Shown here: piece after piece, positions 6,894 through 6,900 of the stretch
How positions within the stretch are numbered: the first letter of the stretch is position 1
How the letters are laid out: each line of letters begins with the position of its first letter
Origin: Melioribacteraceae bacterium
GTDB lineage: Bacteria; Bacteroidota; Ignavibacteria; Ignavibacteriales; Melioribacteraceae
Length of the DNA stretch: 6,900 nt
Reading direction: 5' to 3'
NCBI GenBank assembly: GCA_026983755.1
Contig: JALSTL010000199.1
Coordinates: 1 to 6,900, forward strand
Made by a program: the position numbers and the translations under genes
The notes under the pieces: model-generated
The model's database searches: none
Seen by the model: the letters and a program-made list of their open reading frames with translations, nothing else
What the model was told of the DNA's origin: nothing

Positions 6894-6900
6894 GTATTTT

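Overview
The window is AT-rich. All four complete genes, plus a fifth cut by the left edge, lie on the minus strand, so transcription runs from right to left. Fused gamma-alpha KorA, a Bacteroidota-style DsbD and frequent A-rich leaders suggest a member of the Bacteroidota/Ignavibacteriota group. That placement is inferred from protein style and was not tested by a search. A ferredoxin-dependent 2-oxoacid oxidoreductase fits an anaerobic or low-oxygen metabolism.

Layout in transcription order: (1) nadE, a glutamine-dependent NAD+ synthetase (6882-5245), with a clear ribosome binding site at the right edge. (2) dsbD, a membrane thiol:disulfide interchange protein (5209-3356), 35 bases after nadE and probably co-transcribed with it. 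(3) A 153-base, very AT-rich gap (3203-3355) holding a 17-base palindrome and a possible promoter. (4) korA (3202-1349) and korB (1359-322), the two chains of a 2-oxoglutarate:ferredoxin oxidoreductase, overlapping by 11 bases. (5) A hairpin terminator (271-294). (6) A leader of about 150 bases with a second 17-base palindrome and a possible 25-codon reading frame. (7) The first 40 codons of a DHH-family phosphoesterase of the NrnA type (122-1).

Functionally this is core metabolism: NAD+ synthesis, electron delivery to periplasmic thiols, ferredoxin-linked 2-oxoacid oxidation or reductive carboxylation, and probably turnover of short RNAs or pAp. Redox is a loose shared theme, but nothing ties the genes into one dedicated system. 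I see no mobile element, CRISPR array, tRNA or rRNA. No previously undescribed system is evident. The points most worth checking are non-coding: two similar palindromes at nearly the same distance from the korA and DHH starts, and the small reading frame just before a DHH start that lacks a ribosome binding site.
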